Shown here: positions 10,772-23,760 of the stretch, piece by piece
Numbering within the stretch: the stretch's first letter is position 1
Layout: every line of letters begins with the position of its first letter
NCBI RefSeq assembly: GCF_905220415.1
Contig: NC_059558.1
Span: 6,770,501-6,834,500 of the forward strand
Source: Colias croceus
Taxonomy: Eukaryota > Arthropoda > Insecta > Lepidoptera > Pieridae
DNA: 64,000 nt
Direction of reading: 5' to 3'
The notes under the pieces: generated by a model
The model's database searches: none
Seen by the model: only the letters and a program-made list of their open reading frames with translations
Told to the model about the DNA's origin: nothing
Made by a program: the position numbers and the translations under genes

Positions 10772-11495
10772 TATATGGGATTTTAAATTAAACTATATGT
10801 GTTTCTCCTCTGAAAAAGATGAAACTTTATTTTAATATTTGCACATTTAACATACGTATAACTTTTACATTAACAATTAACAATATAAAGTTACAACACT
10901 TACACACAAATTAAACACTTCAACAAATATTATAACAATAATAACAAATAATAACAACAATCAACAAATACAAAATTTAACAATTACGTAATAATTATAA
11001 CTTTTGAATGAAATGTGTGCTTTATGTTCTAACGGTACCAAGCGACTCACGGACTGCACGTGGTACCTGCGGACAGCGTAAACTGGTTTATTCTGGTTTT
11101 GTGCGTGTTTCCACTTTCAACTATCAAGTGACGATTTATTTATTTGTTTTGTTTCGTAATTATTATGGTCAAATATTAATAACGAAACAAATTATTATGG
11201 ACACGATATTTTATTGTTTCACGGTAGTCGTTTTGTCGTTTGCTCAATAACGTGAAATTGAATGATAATTATTTTTTTTTTATAAAGTCAAAACCATTTT
11301 CTTTCAAATAAAAACTTGTTTTTATTGAAAACAAAAATCAGAGTGTTGCTAGGAATAAGTATAAAATTAAATAGTAATGTAAGGATATCGAAACATTTTT
11401 GTATAGGCCTGAACGTTATAGTGGAAACGCGCTCTAAGATCTGAGTAATATACACACCACTAGATATGCAAATATTTCTCCAAGCTAATTTACCT
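10772..11495. other. Intergenic AT-rich DNA
   Basis: A/C-rich AT tract (AACAATAATAACAAATAATA at about 10930-10980), with no gene or element ends recognised. Confidence 0.35.
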
Positions 11496-11710
11496 TCTAC
11501 TAATATTATACTAATATTGTACTAATATTGTAAATGTGAAAGTAACTCTCAATCACGCCTACTGAACCAATTTGCATAAAATTTGGTATAGAGATATTTT
11601 GATACCCGAGAAAGGACATAGGATAGGTTTTATCGCGGAAATCCCACGGGAACGGGAATTATGCGGGTTTTTCTTTGACTGCGCGGGCGATGCCGCGGGC
11701 GGAAAGCTAG
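11496..11710 (+). mobile_element. Helitron-like element with triplicated 5' terminal motif
   Basis: The 5' end contains three consecutive copies of a TACTAATATTRTA motif before the usual GTGAAAGTAACTCTCAATCA body. The 3' end is CGCGGGCGATGCCGCGGGCG with hairpin potential, then GAAAGCTAG before T. Confidence 0.8.
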
Positions 11711-13254
11711 TATATAATAAATATAATATAAAGTATAAACACAACAATTTAACATTCATTCAAATCATACAAACAAACAGACATAAACAAACAGACAGAA
11801 TTTTTTATGGATTCGTGCTCTATACTGTTTCCCTAATATCGTTTTTTTGAATATATTACATACGTATACACTTTTTTTACTGTTTTATTATTTACGTATA
11901 GATTATCATCAATAATTATAAATAAAAATTAAAAAATAATAATAAATTATCATATTACATAATTTGCCATGATTTCAACTTCACTGTATACTAACTACCG
12001 AAAATACGCGTTGAACGCGCGAAGAATATTGTGTTTAATTTAGCGTCCGATGAACTTTACGTAAGTACGGTGAGCCGTGTATGATGGAAGAATGATTGCG
12101 CGCGGCATGGCGCGCTAGGGCGGGGCCCATAACTTTAGAAATTCTCTGGCTTTATGCCCACTCTTAAATCCAGGAAACCTCTAGCTAGCCAGCTGCCAGA
12201 GAGGCTGAGAGATTTAACAGATCGAAGGCTTGTACACATTCAACGCACGTCACTTGGTCCGGTGAGGCATACTAAATGTCAGCTAGTGTAAACTAAGCTC
12301 AAACCTTGCTGGAAAACAACAGGCTGTACATTGTATAATACTAGGCTAGTCTGCGACTTTACTTTGGAAAATTTAAAATGAATTGAAATTGAAGAAAAAG
12401 ACGCGTCAATCGTACACAGGTAGATATTATTATTATCATAGTATAACGACAGACTATGATATTACGGTAGAAGCATGTAGGTTGGTTATAAAAATGTAGG
12501 TTGGTTGTAAATACAATTATTATGTATTAGAAGTAAAACTGTAATTAGCGATTCCTTTTTTTTTCTTTATTCATCATACATTTCTCTCCTGCAATGATGA
12601 ATATCTCTTTAAATTTTACAGTCCACAATAGTCCACAATTTATTGAAAGACCTTGTTCTACGGTTGTTTGTATAAAAATCAAAATGATATGGAAAAGTAA
12701 CCATTCAGGGAAGTAAAACGTCGTTCCGTCTAACCAAACACTGCAGGCCGTGTGCTAAGTAAGAAAATGGATAACTCAAGTAAATTACCAAGTTGGACAA
12801 GTGAACACGGCCGATGCCCGTGTAGAGACCTAACTTTGAGCAAATGTTGCTAACGTACCTTAGGGCTGGCGGTCGATAAATATGCGTATAAGATGGTTAA
12901 TAGCTTGAAAAAAAACAATAATCTATAATATTTGTTTGTATGTGAATACTTTAATTTATCTTGCTGGCGAACAATTCTATATAGCGAAGAACTAGCGAAG
13001 ATATTTGTTTCAAATTGACAAGATTGTAACACACACCAAACCCACACACAGTACGCGGTGATTAAAGTTGTTCTAGTTCTAAACAATTGATGGCGTTTTA
13101 GTTTAAAAAATCGCGAATAGATAGCGAAGTTAAATATATCTTTGAATATAGACTTAAGTATAAGATACAGGATACACTAAAATCCAGACAAAAAGATAAT
13201 AACACGATCCCGCGAAAAGCAACAGATTTATTTAGTAAAAAAAAACTTAATTTA
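11711..13254. other. Intergenic DNA with a GC-rich stretch at about 12060-12330
   Basis: 12060-12330 is GC-richer and unique-looking, a candidate conserved non-coding block. No open frame or transposon ends are convincing elsewhere. Confidence 0.35.
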
Positions 13255-13375
13255 ACAAGTGGCAGCCCTATCAAGCCGGCGGCAGGCGTGCCTGACATGG
13301 GATCTGTCGGCTCGGCGCGTTTCGCGTGCTCTCACCGCAGTATTGCGACCGGCTGTGTTTGATACTTGAATATGT
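13255..13375 (+). other. GC-rich module A ending GCGACCGGCTG...TTTGATACTTGAA
   Basis: A sharp GC-rich block in AT-rich DNA. It shares TGACATGGGATCTGTCGGCT and GCGTGCTCTCACC with module B (14027-14140). It shares GCGACCGGCTG plus TTTGATACTTG with module D (60483-60600). It may be a repeat family or a regulatory element; no coding frame is shared. Confidence 0.5.
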
Positions 13376-14026
13376 TTTATTTATTTATTTGTGTTCTTTT
13401 TTATTTTTGGAGTTAATTGTGTTTAGGACAATAGGGGTTAAGACTAATGTATCACGTTCGGCTATGGAAATCGATTAGGTTTAAAAAATATATATTTATA
13501 ATGAAATCATAAATCCAAAGATTTTTATGACTAGTGTGTTTCTAGTTTACGCATTGTCCATACTTCAATATGTTAACTTTTAAATATAAGAGGAATGAGA
13601 ATAGATACGCGAAACTACTGCTTAATTGATAAAAAATGTAATATTATGTTTAATTACGAATTAAATGTTGATTTGTATATTTCATTGATATACGGTATTA
13701 TAAATTATATAAACGTTTACCAATATAACTGTGTGTAATCATTTATAATATAAAAGTTAGAAACGTATAATTGTATCTTCTGTGTATATCATTTTCTATC
13801 AAATGGAATTATAGTTTCATAATTGTATTGTTCAGTAGGAGTCGAAACATTGTTGAAAAAATTATAGAAACAAATGAGTCCGTAACTCTTTATTTGCCTA
13901 CGGATTTATTGTCAATACGTGTTACATCTATCAAAAATCACAGTCTCAAACAGAATTCACGAAACTCACGAGTCTCAGTATTTCACATTTTTTACGATAT
14001 TTCAAGTCATAAATAATGTGAAAACC

Positions 14027-14140
14027 CTGGCCAAGCGAAGCGAGTGTGCCGACATGGCATCTGTCGGCTCAGTGGGTGCGTCGCGTGCTCACTCTCACCA
14101 CCTGTAGCGCGACCGCGTTCTTGATACTTTATCGTATTTA
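14027..14140 (+). other. GC-rich module B
   Basis: Contains GCCGACATGGCATCTGTCGG, GCGTCGCGTGCTCACTCTCA and TGTAGCGCGACCG, then TTGATACTTTATCG. It aligns with module A through its centre and with module D through TGTAGCGCGACCG. Confidence 0.5.
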
Positions 14141-14904
14141 TTTATTTTTTAACTTGTTGTCCCCGTGGCCAAAACCATAGGTAAAAGCTTTGTATGGCTT
14201 ATGTTTTGCTGCTACATAAAATACAAGTTTTATGAGAATCCGTTCAGAACTATAGCGTGTATTGATTACAAATTTGAATACATTAAAGTTTTTGCGCATA
14301 AATTCAAATAAATATTTCCGGTAAGACTCTTTGGTACATCTTGTTAGTGTATCTTGTGGTTACTATGTATTTTTTTAGTGAATTCTCTGTCTGCGTTATA
14401 AGTACTTTTCATAATAATAACTTTTGTTTTAATATGAGTTGACTTTCATATAATTTAAATTTTAGTCAAGTTTGAAATAATGTGGTCCGTTTACTTACAC
14501 ACAATAAACTAAACAAAACAGCATCTGCATGTGTTTACCTGAAAAAAGTAATAATATAAATTAATACACATCAAAATTAATTGTATCTAAAACTCTTGTT
14601 TTATAAGATTAATAAAAAAAGATATACTATTATATTATAAAGAGTGACCCAAAACGTCATTTGCTACGATAATTGTTAACTTGATCCTTGATTTGACAAA
14701 AATCACTAAAAACTCAAGTGTTTATATAAACAGCATCATAATAAATCAATAAGAAATACTGCTACGAGTATTCAACGCAATGAAACCACAAAAACTATTT
14801 TGGACATTACAGCAATACCGTAGAGCTCTTTTTTATAATTTTCATAAAGTCCTAAACAAAAATTCTTCATACTCCGAGCGTAGCAATTCCCCAAATGTAC
14901 CAGG

Positions 14905-15045
14905 CGGCTATAAACACAAGCAGCTATAGCACATCGCGACACGATACGGGCCGTTATCGCCCCGCCCGGGCGTCACCTTGTCACCGACCCGGTTTAATGG
15001 GCCGCTGTGTGCGGCTCGCGACATCTTGATACTTGAATTTATGAA
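14905..15045 (+). other. GC-rich module C
   Basis: Ends GCGGCTCGCGACATCTTGAT followed by ACTTGAATTTATG. The right edge matches modules A, B and D, but the left body differs, so it is the weakest member of the set. Confidence 0.4.
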
Positions 15046-18000
15046 TATTGACGTGCTGTGTGTGGCGACTGGCGCGCTTATTTTTATATTTATCGTGTAT
15101 ATTGTCTGTTCATCATTGTAGTGTACTAAATTGTTACGTAAGTAAATACGTAAGGACTTTTTTGGCTTTAAAAGAAAAAAGATATTAATATTAAAATTTA
15201 AAACGGATGATGTTGTTATTTGGAACGTTTTAATCATAAAGCAATAACGATACAAAATTCAGGTGTAGACGATATTAATGTTTAATCAAAAGTCATTTTA
15301 AGTCACCTCCTTGGTGAAATAAAACCAACAGCCTGGGTTTATCTCTTGTAGAAACAAAAATGTTCAGTCTGGTAGAGTACAGGATATATTAATTTCCGGT
15401 AAAGAAAATCTAAGCCCTCAGTCTGAAACCCACGCAATTCAATGGTTATAAACTTACACAAAATTTGAGGCGTCTCGCTTACGTATTTCATGTTGCAAAA
15501 ACGTTCGCTATTAAACTCATAACACGACCGCCTAATGATAGAACACATTAGTACACATATACTAGTAATATAAGCATATACTCGCAATATAACTTTCAAT
15601 GGCGCAGGGAGACAGTGTCATATGTAACATGTACATATTTACCAGACTTGTTACCTCTTTGAATACAAGACGTGAACAAATATAATGAGGAACACGTGAA
15701 CAATGTGGAGTGTCATTTCAAATGGACAACGCAAATGTATGAAATGCCTGGCTGGTGATTTATACGAATAGTATAGAAATATATAGCAGCAATAGGTATA
15801 ATATGAAAATACAGTTTTGTTTTGCGTGAAGTTATAATGTTAATAATTTGATTTTGATGTTCACAAATATTGGAAGGTCTTTTCTTTGGAATCGGCATTT
15901 TTATGTATGAATGAATTGGCATGCGAAATGCAATTATAAAAGTAAAAAATACGATATAAGAAAAACAATGGAAAGTAATATGATAATAGAGTACGATACA
16001 GACACACTATGTATAGGCAGAAATGTGTCACATTTATTGTTGCTCCAAAAATATACTGTCAATCCATTGTCATGGATGATGTCTTTCTTTTATGAAATTT
16101 ATGGAAATACAGGCACAGATCGATCCAGTATTGGAGTAGGAATCCAATTCCTAGTTATGAATACTATCTAGTCAGATATTCCACATATCTGGTGTGTTTT
16201 TGTTCTTTTTGTGTTAAACGTTGTGAATCGAAAACCTTATTCCTTTTTTCGCAATATCGGTTTAAACTCGAGCCCGAAATGTTTTCAAACTTTTAGTAAA
16301 TACAGCGTCCGATGTACCTTAAAATTGTAGTATAATACAGCTCATCGTATATTCACAGAGTAGCTATATAAAAGCAAAGACGCGCCTGAAGCCCATTCCC
16401 ACAGTGTTATTACCCGCTCCAAATGGCGGTGCGCAGTACGCCAGTGTCGGCTTGTGGGCTGCATAAAAAATGTCTGGCCTGCCGTAACGCCGCCTCTAAT
16501 GACACGCCACGGCTTCCTGTAGGGCTGTGTGTTGGCGTTTTTACGTTGATGTATGAATTGTGTTTTTTGTTATGACTTGTTTTTTGTTAGGTTGCTTGGG
16601 AATTCTGTTTGCTGTGAAGGGTTGAATGGAATGTTGTGTAAATTTTTTATAGCCATGTTAGTACAATATAGATTTGATTACAACTGAATCTCTAGTTTAA
16701 TTGCTTATTATGTATATGGTAAGTACATATCGTAAGTACGATTACTTCTAATGTAAGTATATCGGAAACGATATTATAATCTTGAAAATATTGAAATCAG
16801 AAAATCTTTAATTGCTGATACGGAAATTTCAAGAAATCTCGTATCGATCTTTATTGCTTATATTGTGGTGCCAATTGATCTATTAATCTAAAAATAGCAC
16901 TCATAAATCTCACATTTCAAGTGCAGTTTTATCTCAACAAAAGATAATCCATTCCCGCACCGCTCTGTGCCATGAGCCATCCATAAAAGGCCAAAAACAA
17001 AATGACGTACAGCCCTAACGTTGTGGGTGCGCTCGCCTCCTACATATTTAATTCACCCGGACCGGTTTCTGTCCGGCCACGCTTTGTTATGGCTCTATCG
17101 CAGTCTGACTGAGGAATCGTCTATCGCTGGGTGGGTTGAATGCTTAACTCCTACGCTGAATTTGTACACTTTGAATCGTAAAAATTTAGTGCGTAATCTC
17201 GCACTTGGCTTTTGTATTTCTGTATTAGCTATCGATCGAACAACAAAATAATAAATGCAGATACATACGAATTCTAAATGATTTAGATACTTGATAACTT
17301 CGTTACTGCAATTAAATGTTAAGAACGTGAATAGTGACAAAGTTTCAGAAAGATGATCAGCCCAGACGAAGTTGCAAGATCCCTTGAATTAAAATGAAAT
17401 GGCGTTTGAAATGCGACATTTTATAACGACAGCGGCAGACAGAAAATTTGAAACCCAAATAGCGACGTTAAAATATTATTACTTGTTATTCTTGTTAAAT
17501 AGGTATTTGGAAACACATATACCTACTAACTATGCTATAATAAATTATTTAATAATTTGTATTTTAATAATAAGAAATCTTATTTTGTACGTAGTATAAA
17601 AAGAATATAAAACTAATCTGTAAGCGTAGAGCCCTTGGCACATCTTGTATAAAATGTTTTCGGCGATAAAGTCCATTTTGTATTAACAAAGGGCAAGTAT
17701 TAAGCCAAAAAATATAATCTCTGTCACGAACTCGACGGGCTGAAAGAAATCCGCCGAAAACAGTGAATATATTTTGTGAAATATTTAAATTGTGGAACGC
17801 TTTCGTGCGGTTTATTGACGATTTATACTGTTTTTTACGTTGAATTTAATATTAAATTCTCCTATTTGACACGTCGTATTATTTACAAAAAGCGTCGAAC
17901 TGCTTTATATTTCGATCCACTCCTTGTGAGACCACTTACTCTACGAATAGCTCATATCTTAATTCATAATTCAGAGCACGCCCGCCGGTCGCAAAGTGCA

Positions 18001-19741
18001 AGCGCGCGAAAAAAGCCGGCGAAGCATGGAGGGGGAACGGGGTGGCAGGGTAAATTGTCCATGAGGTGATACTTCGGCAGTTATTAATGCTATGTACATA
18101 AGATGCATCGGTTTGTTGATCTCTATAATCTATTGTACAGTTGGTTGCACAATCCATCAATTGTTCCTATTCATTTGTTTTAATGCGGTTTTTTATCTTT
18201 AACTTCAATTGCTATGATAAAATGTTTGAGAATATGTTTGCGGCAACAAAAACTTTATGAAACAAATGTATATTTCTTATCAGCAATTACCAAAAATTTT
18301 TTTTTTTCTAAAAACATTAAAAACTTTCAAGTGCTAACCCTAGAAGCGATCATAGTTCCACCATAGAACATTAACAGCACGATCAAATCTATTTCTACAA
18401 TTATTGATCCCAACGGGACCGCACCGCTGAGGGTACGTCCCCACAGATACTGCGAACGAGTCGACAATTATAATGGTTGTAATAAACGGTGCTTTGCGCA
18501 CATCCTGGGATCTGGTAGTTATTGTGCCTTTTATGACCCGTACCGTACTTGCTGGATCAACCGTTTTGGAGAGTGGGAAGATTAAAACTTCTAGTTTTAA
18601 CTTCGCGTTTACGGAAAAAAATCTAACATTAACATATCAATAACTATAACATACATATTCTACCGTCAAGATATCGTATAAAATGTGACTTGTATTATAA
18701 AATAGATCATTTTACAATTAATATGAATACAATGAAATACAATTCTAAACTTGAGTCTTGACTAAAAGTGCGAAAAATAAAAATGAATTTTAATTTTAAA
18801 TATAAAGTATTAAAACATGCTGTTCCCTGACACCCTCAGGATGCACCCTTTTCGTGACAGGTCTGTTGCGCGCTTGTGAACAACTCTACTCGATCTGTTA
18901 TTATAGAACACTCAAACAATTTTAAATCATATCTAAAATATATTTTTTATATTGTTTCATAATAATTACTGAAATAGTATGTAGTTCCATACTTAGAAAC
19001 CTATTAAAAATTAAATAATCAGAAAAAAGAATTAGACAATATCACGCAATATGGTGAAGACGAATGTCATAATGTACCATGTGGTATAATAATCATTAGA
19101 TTACTTATTAATTATTAAATTACGAGAATTTTTTTTGTGTACACTTTATACCTAAATAAGAACAGGGAAGGCTTAAAAAGTGAATTTTAAAGATCCTTGA
19201 TCCTTGAATTTAAGGTCGTTCCCTGAGCGAGTGACCTTGAGCATTCACACTTCTTTCCCGAACCACAGCTATCCGCCGCTTCTACAATACTTCGCAAATA
19301 ATTCTTGCGCCACCTAACGCGCATCCGCGTGAATTGTTTCAAATACAAGTAAAATTCACAGAGCTCAGAAGTAACAGACATGGCATACAATTAAAATATT
19401 TTTTTATATAAAAAAATTATAATGGTGCATACACATAATTTTGGTCTTTACCAATTCAGAGTTAAATTATAGTGCGCATGGATGAATTTTATATTAAATT
19501 TTTAAAATGAATCAAAATTGATGGTACTCTGTAATGATCATCATTCGGTGATATTTTTATATTTCTTTAAAACTAGATACACAATCCCATTCAAATGTTC
19601 TACAAAAACTGTCGCCAAATGGTTTGAAGGACTTCTAGTTGAAATAAATATACATGAATGTAAATAAAACCTTAAATACACCAACTTTTATACACAAATA
19701 CATAAACCTTTAATAGTCTAGTGCGATAGCGTAAAGTATGT
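15046..19741. other. Intergenic AT-rich DNA with scattered GC islands
   Basis: GC-rich, unique-looking islands occur at about 16380-16540, 16980-17150 and 17970-18060. Open frames here have no recognisable domains and no codon structure distinguishing them from chance. No transposon ends were identified. Confidence 0.35.
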
Positions 19742-19979
19742 TAGTATATTCAACCAACTTAAAAAAGTGTGAGTGTTTTATAAAACCCCTAGGAATTGTA
19801 TGCAATATCGAAGCTTTTTAAGAAACGCATAAAATACTTTTTTAAGAATTTTCATACATATTATGTTACCGGCAATGTATTAAATCCGGCATTGTATACA
19901 ATTCTTAGAAAATGTATGTTATTCCGAGAAACGGTCGGAATGAAATAAATATTATTATATTCGTCAAATTACTTACCTA

Positions 19980-20830
19980 CAAGATGGCGCCGAGAAAAAT
20001 TTTACATCTTTTTGTCATTGGTGTCATTTTCATGGTTTTTGGGGTACCATTAACCAATATGAGGTCAAAATTAAAATTCAAGATTGCGCCGACGATAATT
20101 TACATCTTTTTGTCGTGGGTGTCATTTTCATGGTTATTGGGGTAGGTTTTAACCAATATGAGGTCAAAACTAAAATTCAAGATTGCGCCGACGATAATTT
20201 AAATCTTTTTGTCATGGGTGTCATTTTCATGGTTTTCGGGGTAGGTTTTAACCAATATGAGGTCAAAACTAAAATTCAAGATGGCGCCAACGAAAATTTT
20301 ACATCTTTTTGTCATGGGTCTCATTTTCTTGGTTTTTGGGGTAGCTATTAACCAATATGAGGTCAAAATTAAAATTCAAGATGGTACCGAGAACAATTTT
20401 ACATCTTTTTGTCATGGGTGTCATTTTCATGGTTTTTGGGGTACCTATTAACCAATATGAGGTCAAAATTAAAATTCAAGATGGCGCCGACTAAAATTTT
20501 ACATCTTTTTGTCATGGGTGTCATTTTCATGGTTTTTGGGGTAGGTTTTAACCAATATGAGGTCAAAACTAAAATTCAAGATGGCGCCGACGAAACTTTT
20601 ACATCTTTTTGTCATGGGTCTCATTTTCTTGGTTTTTGGGGTAGCTATTAACCAATATGAGGTCAAAATTAAAATTCAAGATGGTGCCGAGAAAAATTTT
20701 ACATCTTTTTGTCATGGGTGTCATTTTCATGGTTTTTGGGGTACCTATTAACCAATATGAGGTCAAAATTAAAATTCAAGATGGCGCCGACTAAAATTTT
20801 ACATCCTTTTGTCATGGGTGTCATTTTCAA
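19980..20830 (+). repeat. 100-bp satellite array, forward (copy 2)
   Basis: About 8.5 monomers. Three variants recur in order (GACGAAA with TCTCATTTTCTT; GAGAAAA with GGTACCTATT; GACTAAA with GGTAGGTTTT), giving a 300-bp trimeric higher-order unit between about 20250 and 20830. Confidence 0.95.
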
Positions 20831-20832
20831 GA

Positions 20833-21006
20833 ATTCGACTATATAGCTTGTATTTGTTAATTTGTTTTAGTTTACTTTAAAGGAGAAAATTTCGCTTCCA
20901 AGGCCTTGTTTTATGTATCAAAAACAAGATCTATCACGAAAGCGAATTTTGTGATATTATTTGAGCCACGGCGTAAATTATACTCAAATTTGCTATATAG
21001 TCGAAT
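20833..21006. repeat. Short inverted-repeat element at the array/core junction
   Basis: Fifteen-bp perfect inverted repeats ATTCGACTATATAGC (20833-20847) and its complement (20992-21006) bound 174 bp at the junction of the forward array and core. It contains GTTTACTTTAAAGGAG, which is the reverse complement of a segment in the copy 1 core (about 3781-3800). It may be a MITE or an inverted part of the core; no clear target duplication. Confidence 0.55.
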
Positions 21007-21440
21007 CCTATATATTACGGGAGAAATGAATTTTAAAGAGCATTTATTATTGAAATACATATTTAAAAATGTAATGTAAAACGCAAATCTGTGTCAATAT
21101 TCCGACAGATATTCGCTTTTTCACTGTATTCGCTCAACTTTGTTTAAAATAGAGATCATCTAATATACTAAAACGAAGAGAATAAAATAAAAAAGAGCGC
21201 GTGAGCCGAGAACACATGTCAGAAGTAAAACTTCTTTGGTAAGATTCATAGATACGAAAATAGCCGCCTTACTCCATGACGTGACGGTATTACCATGACG
21301 CGACCTTGAAATTTTACTCTCAACGCGCCTATAGAACTTTCACATCAAAAAGCTACACCTTAACCACATAATTTGAATTCTGCTCGATTAATATATAAAC
21401 GATTGTAAGAAAAACCACATAAATGACATCCATTTCGAAA
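21007..21440. other. Unique core between inverted satellite arms, copy 2
   Basis: Homologous to 3845-4160. The module CCGCCTTACTCCATGACGTG through CATGACGCGACCTTGAAATT, then TTTACTCTCAACGCGCC, is also found inverted at about 34385-34460 and 36298-36370. Confidence 0.6.
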
Positions 21441-22237
21441 AAATGTCAAAATTTTGTCAGCGCCTGGTTGTATTTTAGATTTTGACCTCATATAAGCTAC
21501 CACAAAAACAATGAAAATGACACCCATAGCAAAAAGATGTAAAATTTTGGTCGGCGACATCTTGGATTTTAGTTTTGACCTCATATTGGTTAATAGCTAA
21601 ACCAAAAACCATGAAAATGACACCCATGACAAAAAGATGTAAAATTTTCGTCGGCGCCATCTTGAATTTTAATTTTGACCTCATATTGGTTTATACCTAC
21701 CCCGAAAACCATGAAAATGACAACCATGACAAAAAGATGTAAAATTTTCGTCGGCGCCATCTTGAATTTTAATTTTGACCTCATATTGGTTAAAACCTAC
21801 CCCAAAAACCATGAAAATGACACCCATGACAAAAAGATGTAAAATTTTTCTCGGCGCCATCTTGGATTTTAGTTTTGACCTCATATTGGTTAATAGGTAC
21901 CCCAAAAACCATGAAAATGACACCCATGACAAAGAGATGTAAAATTTTCGTCGGCGCCATCTTGAATTTTAGTTTTGACCTCATATTGGTTTATACCTAC
22001 CCCGAAAACCATGAAAATGACACCCATGACAAAAAGATGTAAAATTTTCGTCAGCGCCATCTTGAATTTTAATTTTGACCTTATATTGGTTAATAGGTAC
22101 CCCAAAAACCATGAAAATGACACCCATGACAAAAAGATGTAAAATTTTTCTCGGCGCCATCTTGGATTTTAGTTTTGACCTCATATTGGGTAATAGCTAC
22201 CGCAAAAACCATGAAAATGACACCCGTGACAAAAAGT
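21441..22237 (-). repeat. 100-bp satellite array, reverse (copy 2)
   Basis: About eight monomers in the orientation opposite to 19980-20830. The marker TTTTTCTCGGCGCC recurs 300 bp apart (about 21845 and 22145), so this arm also has a trimeric higher-order period. The outermost monomers near 21450-21550 are degenerate. Confidence 0.95.
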
Positions 22238-23760
22238 AGTATACTTAAAACTTAAAATGTTGTTTGTCTAATCCTAATACCTCACTAAAAATTTAAAAAG
22301 TAAAATGTGATTTATTGCATAAATTAATAAATTTATAATAATTTAAATATAATTTTTATAAAATATTTTCGATTATTAAAAAAATTATATTTATAAAGCA
22401 TTTGAATGTTTTAAAAACTAAATATCATAATTATATAATAATATATTATAATAACATTGACCAGTTATTATATTATTGATGATTTCTAAAATCTCACTAT
22501 AAATTAATAGTAGTAGCGTCTATTCCTCGCTCATTGTTTGATATTCGTAGATTCGAATAAACATGGGTCACGTGATTGTCATGTGACGCTCACGGCGACA
22601 AACGACACAAGCTTCACCCTCGAGACCTAGCGGCCGACTGAATCTCCCATACAAGCGCAAGAGATATAGTTGCGAATACGCCCAAAATTTTGAATAAAAT
22701 GTTTATAAAATCTAGTTTAGGTCCTATTCAAAAAAAATTCTTACCATTATTTTCGTAATGAAATTGCCTATCCAATAGTGTAAATACCAAATCAAAAGAA
22801 TCATTAGTTTAAGAGGAGATACACGGTATACATAATTATTTCTAATTTCTGGGATTTCTTTGGGAGGAGATTAATAACACTTTAAGTCAATAAAATAAAA
22901 AAATACTTTTGCCATTTTTGAGCCAAGAATATGTAGAAATTTAATGTATTTTTATTTAGTTGATATATCTTTTGGATAAGAAGGAGATAGCTCCAGAAAA
23001 CAGTACAAAAAACGGCTAAAGCTGGGTTTTACTCTATTCCGCGCCTTAATAATCATTATTCGAATATTATCGAAAATATACTCGAACGTGAACATTCATT
23101 ACCTACCTATACATAATACAATAACATTTAGTATGAAAACATCGTATCGTCTCTATTTGTATGGTGATATTTTTCATTGGATGAAGTTCATGTCAACTAG
23201 TTATTGTCAGCTTTCCATTGCTTTTCATTCAAATGAAAAAAATCCTAAGTACCACTATAAAAGTGTAAAAATGATGATTCCACTTATAAAATGTCGGAGT
23301 ACTTTTCATTTACATAATAATAATAAATTCTTGAGCTTAATAAAATATGCTAACGAGTGGCAGCGCATGCTAGTTTCGCGATCCCGCCATTTCGAAGCTA
23401 TTGCAAAATGTCGGACGCTTTTTGGCGGGAGCGGCAATTTGCAGTTTTGCACAGACTAATAAATTATGCAGTCGTTCGGAAATTGCGTTATTCAATTTTT
23501 TTATATATTTTGACAGATACATTTAAATAGATAGAGATCGACAGACCATGAATGGTGAAATTAATAAGACATGAAGTCTTTTATGAATTAAAAACCTTGG
23601 ATTTTTGGTAAAAAAATTTTAGCATAAATATTATATTAGAATTAAAAGACAAAATCAATTAAAACGAAAAAGAAATAATATATCCACTTTTATGTGTTGA
23701 AAATAATAAAACACTGGTTGACATTCATAAAATATTTATTCTTCAATAAATCACATCTAA
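22238..23760. other. Intergenic AT-rich DNA
   Basis: Very AT-rich to about 22480. An open frame at 23088-23459 has no recognisable domain. No element termini were seen. Confidence 0.35.

Larger units (their letters stand above)
19742..22237. mobile_element. Foldback-like element with inverted 100-bp satellite arms, copy 2
   Basis: Same order as 1398-4978: left flank (19742-19979), forward array, core and reverse array. The left flank matches copy 1 through TTCAACCAACTTAAAAAAGT, ACCGGCAATGTATTAAAT and the small hairpin TTCCGA...TCGGAA. Monomers here carry CATCTTTTTGTCATGGG where copy 1 has CATCTTTTCGTCATGGG. No retroelement insertion is present. Confidence 0.65.
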
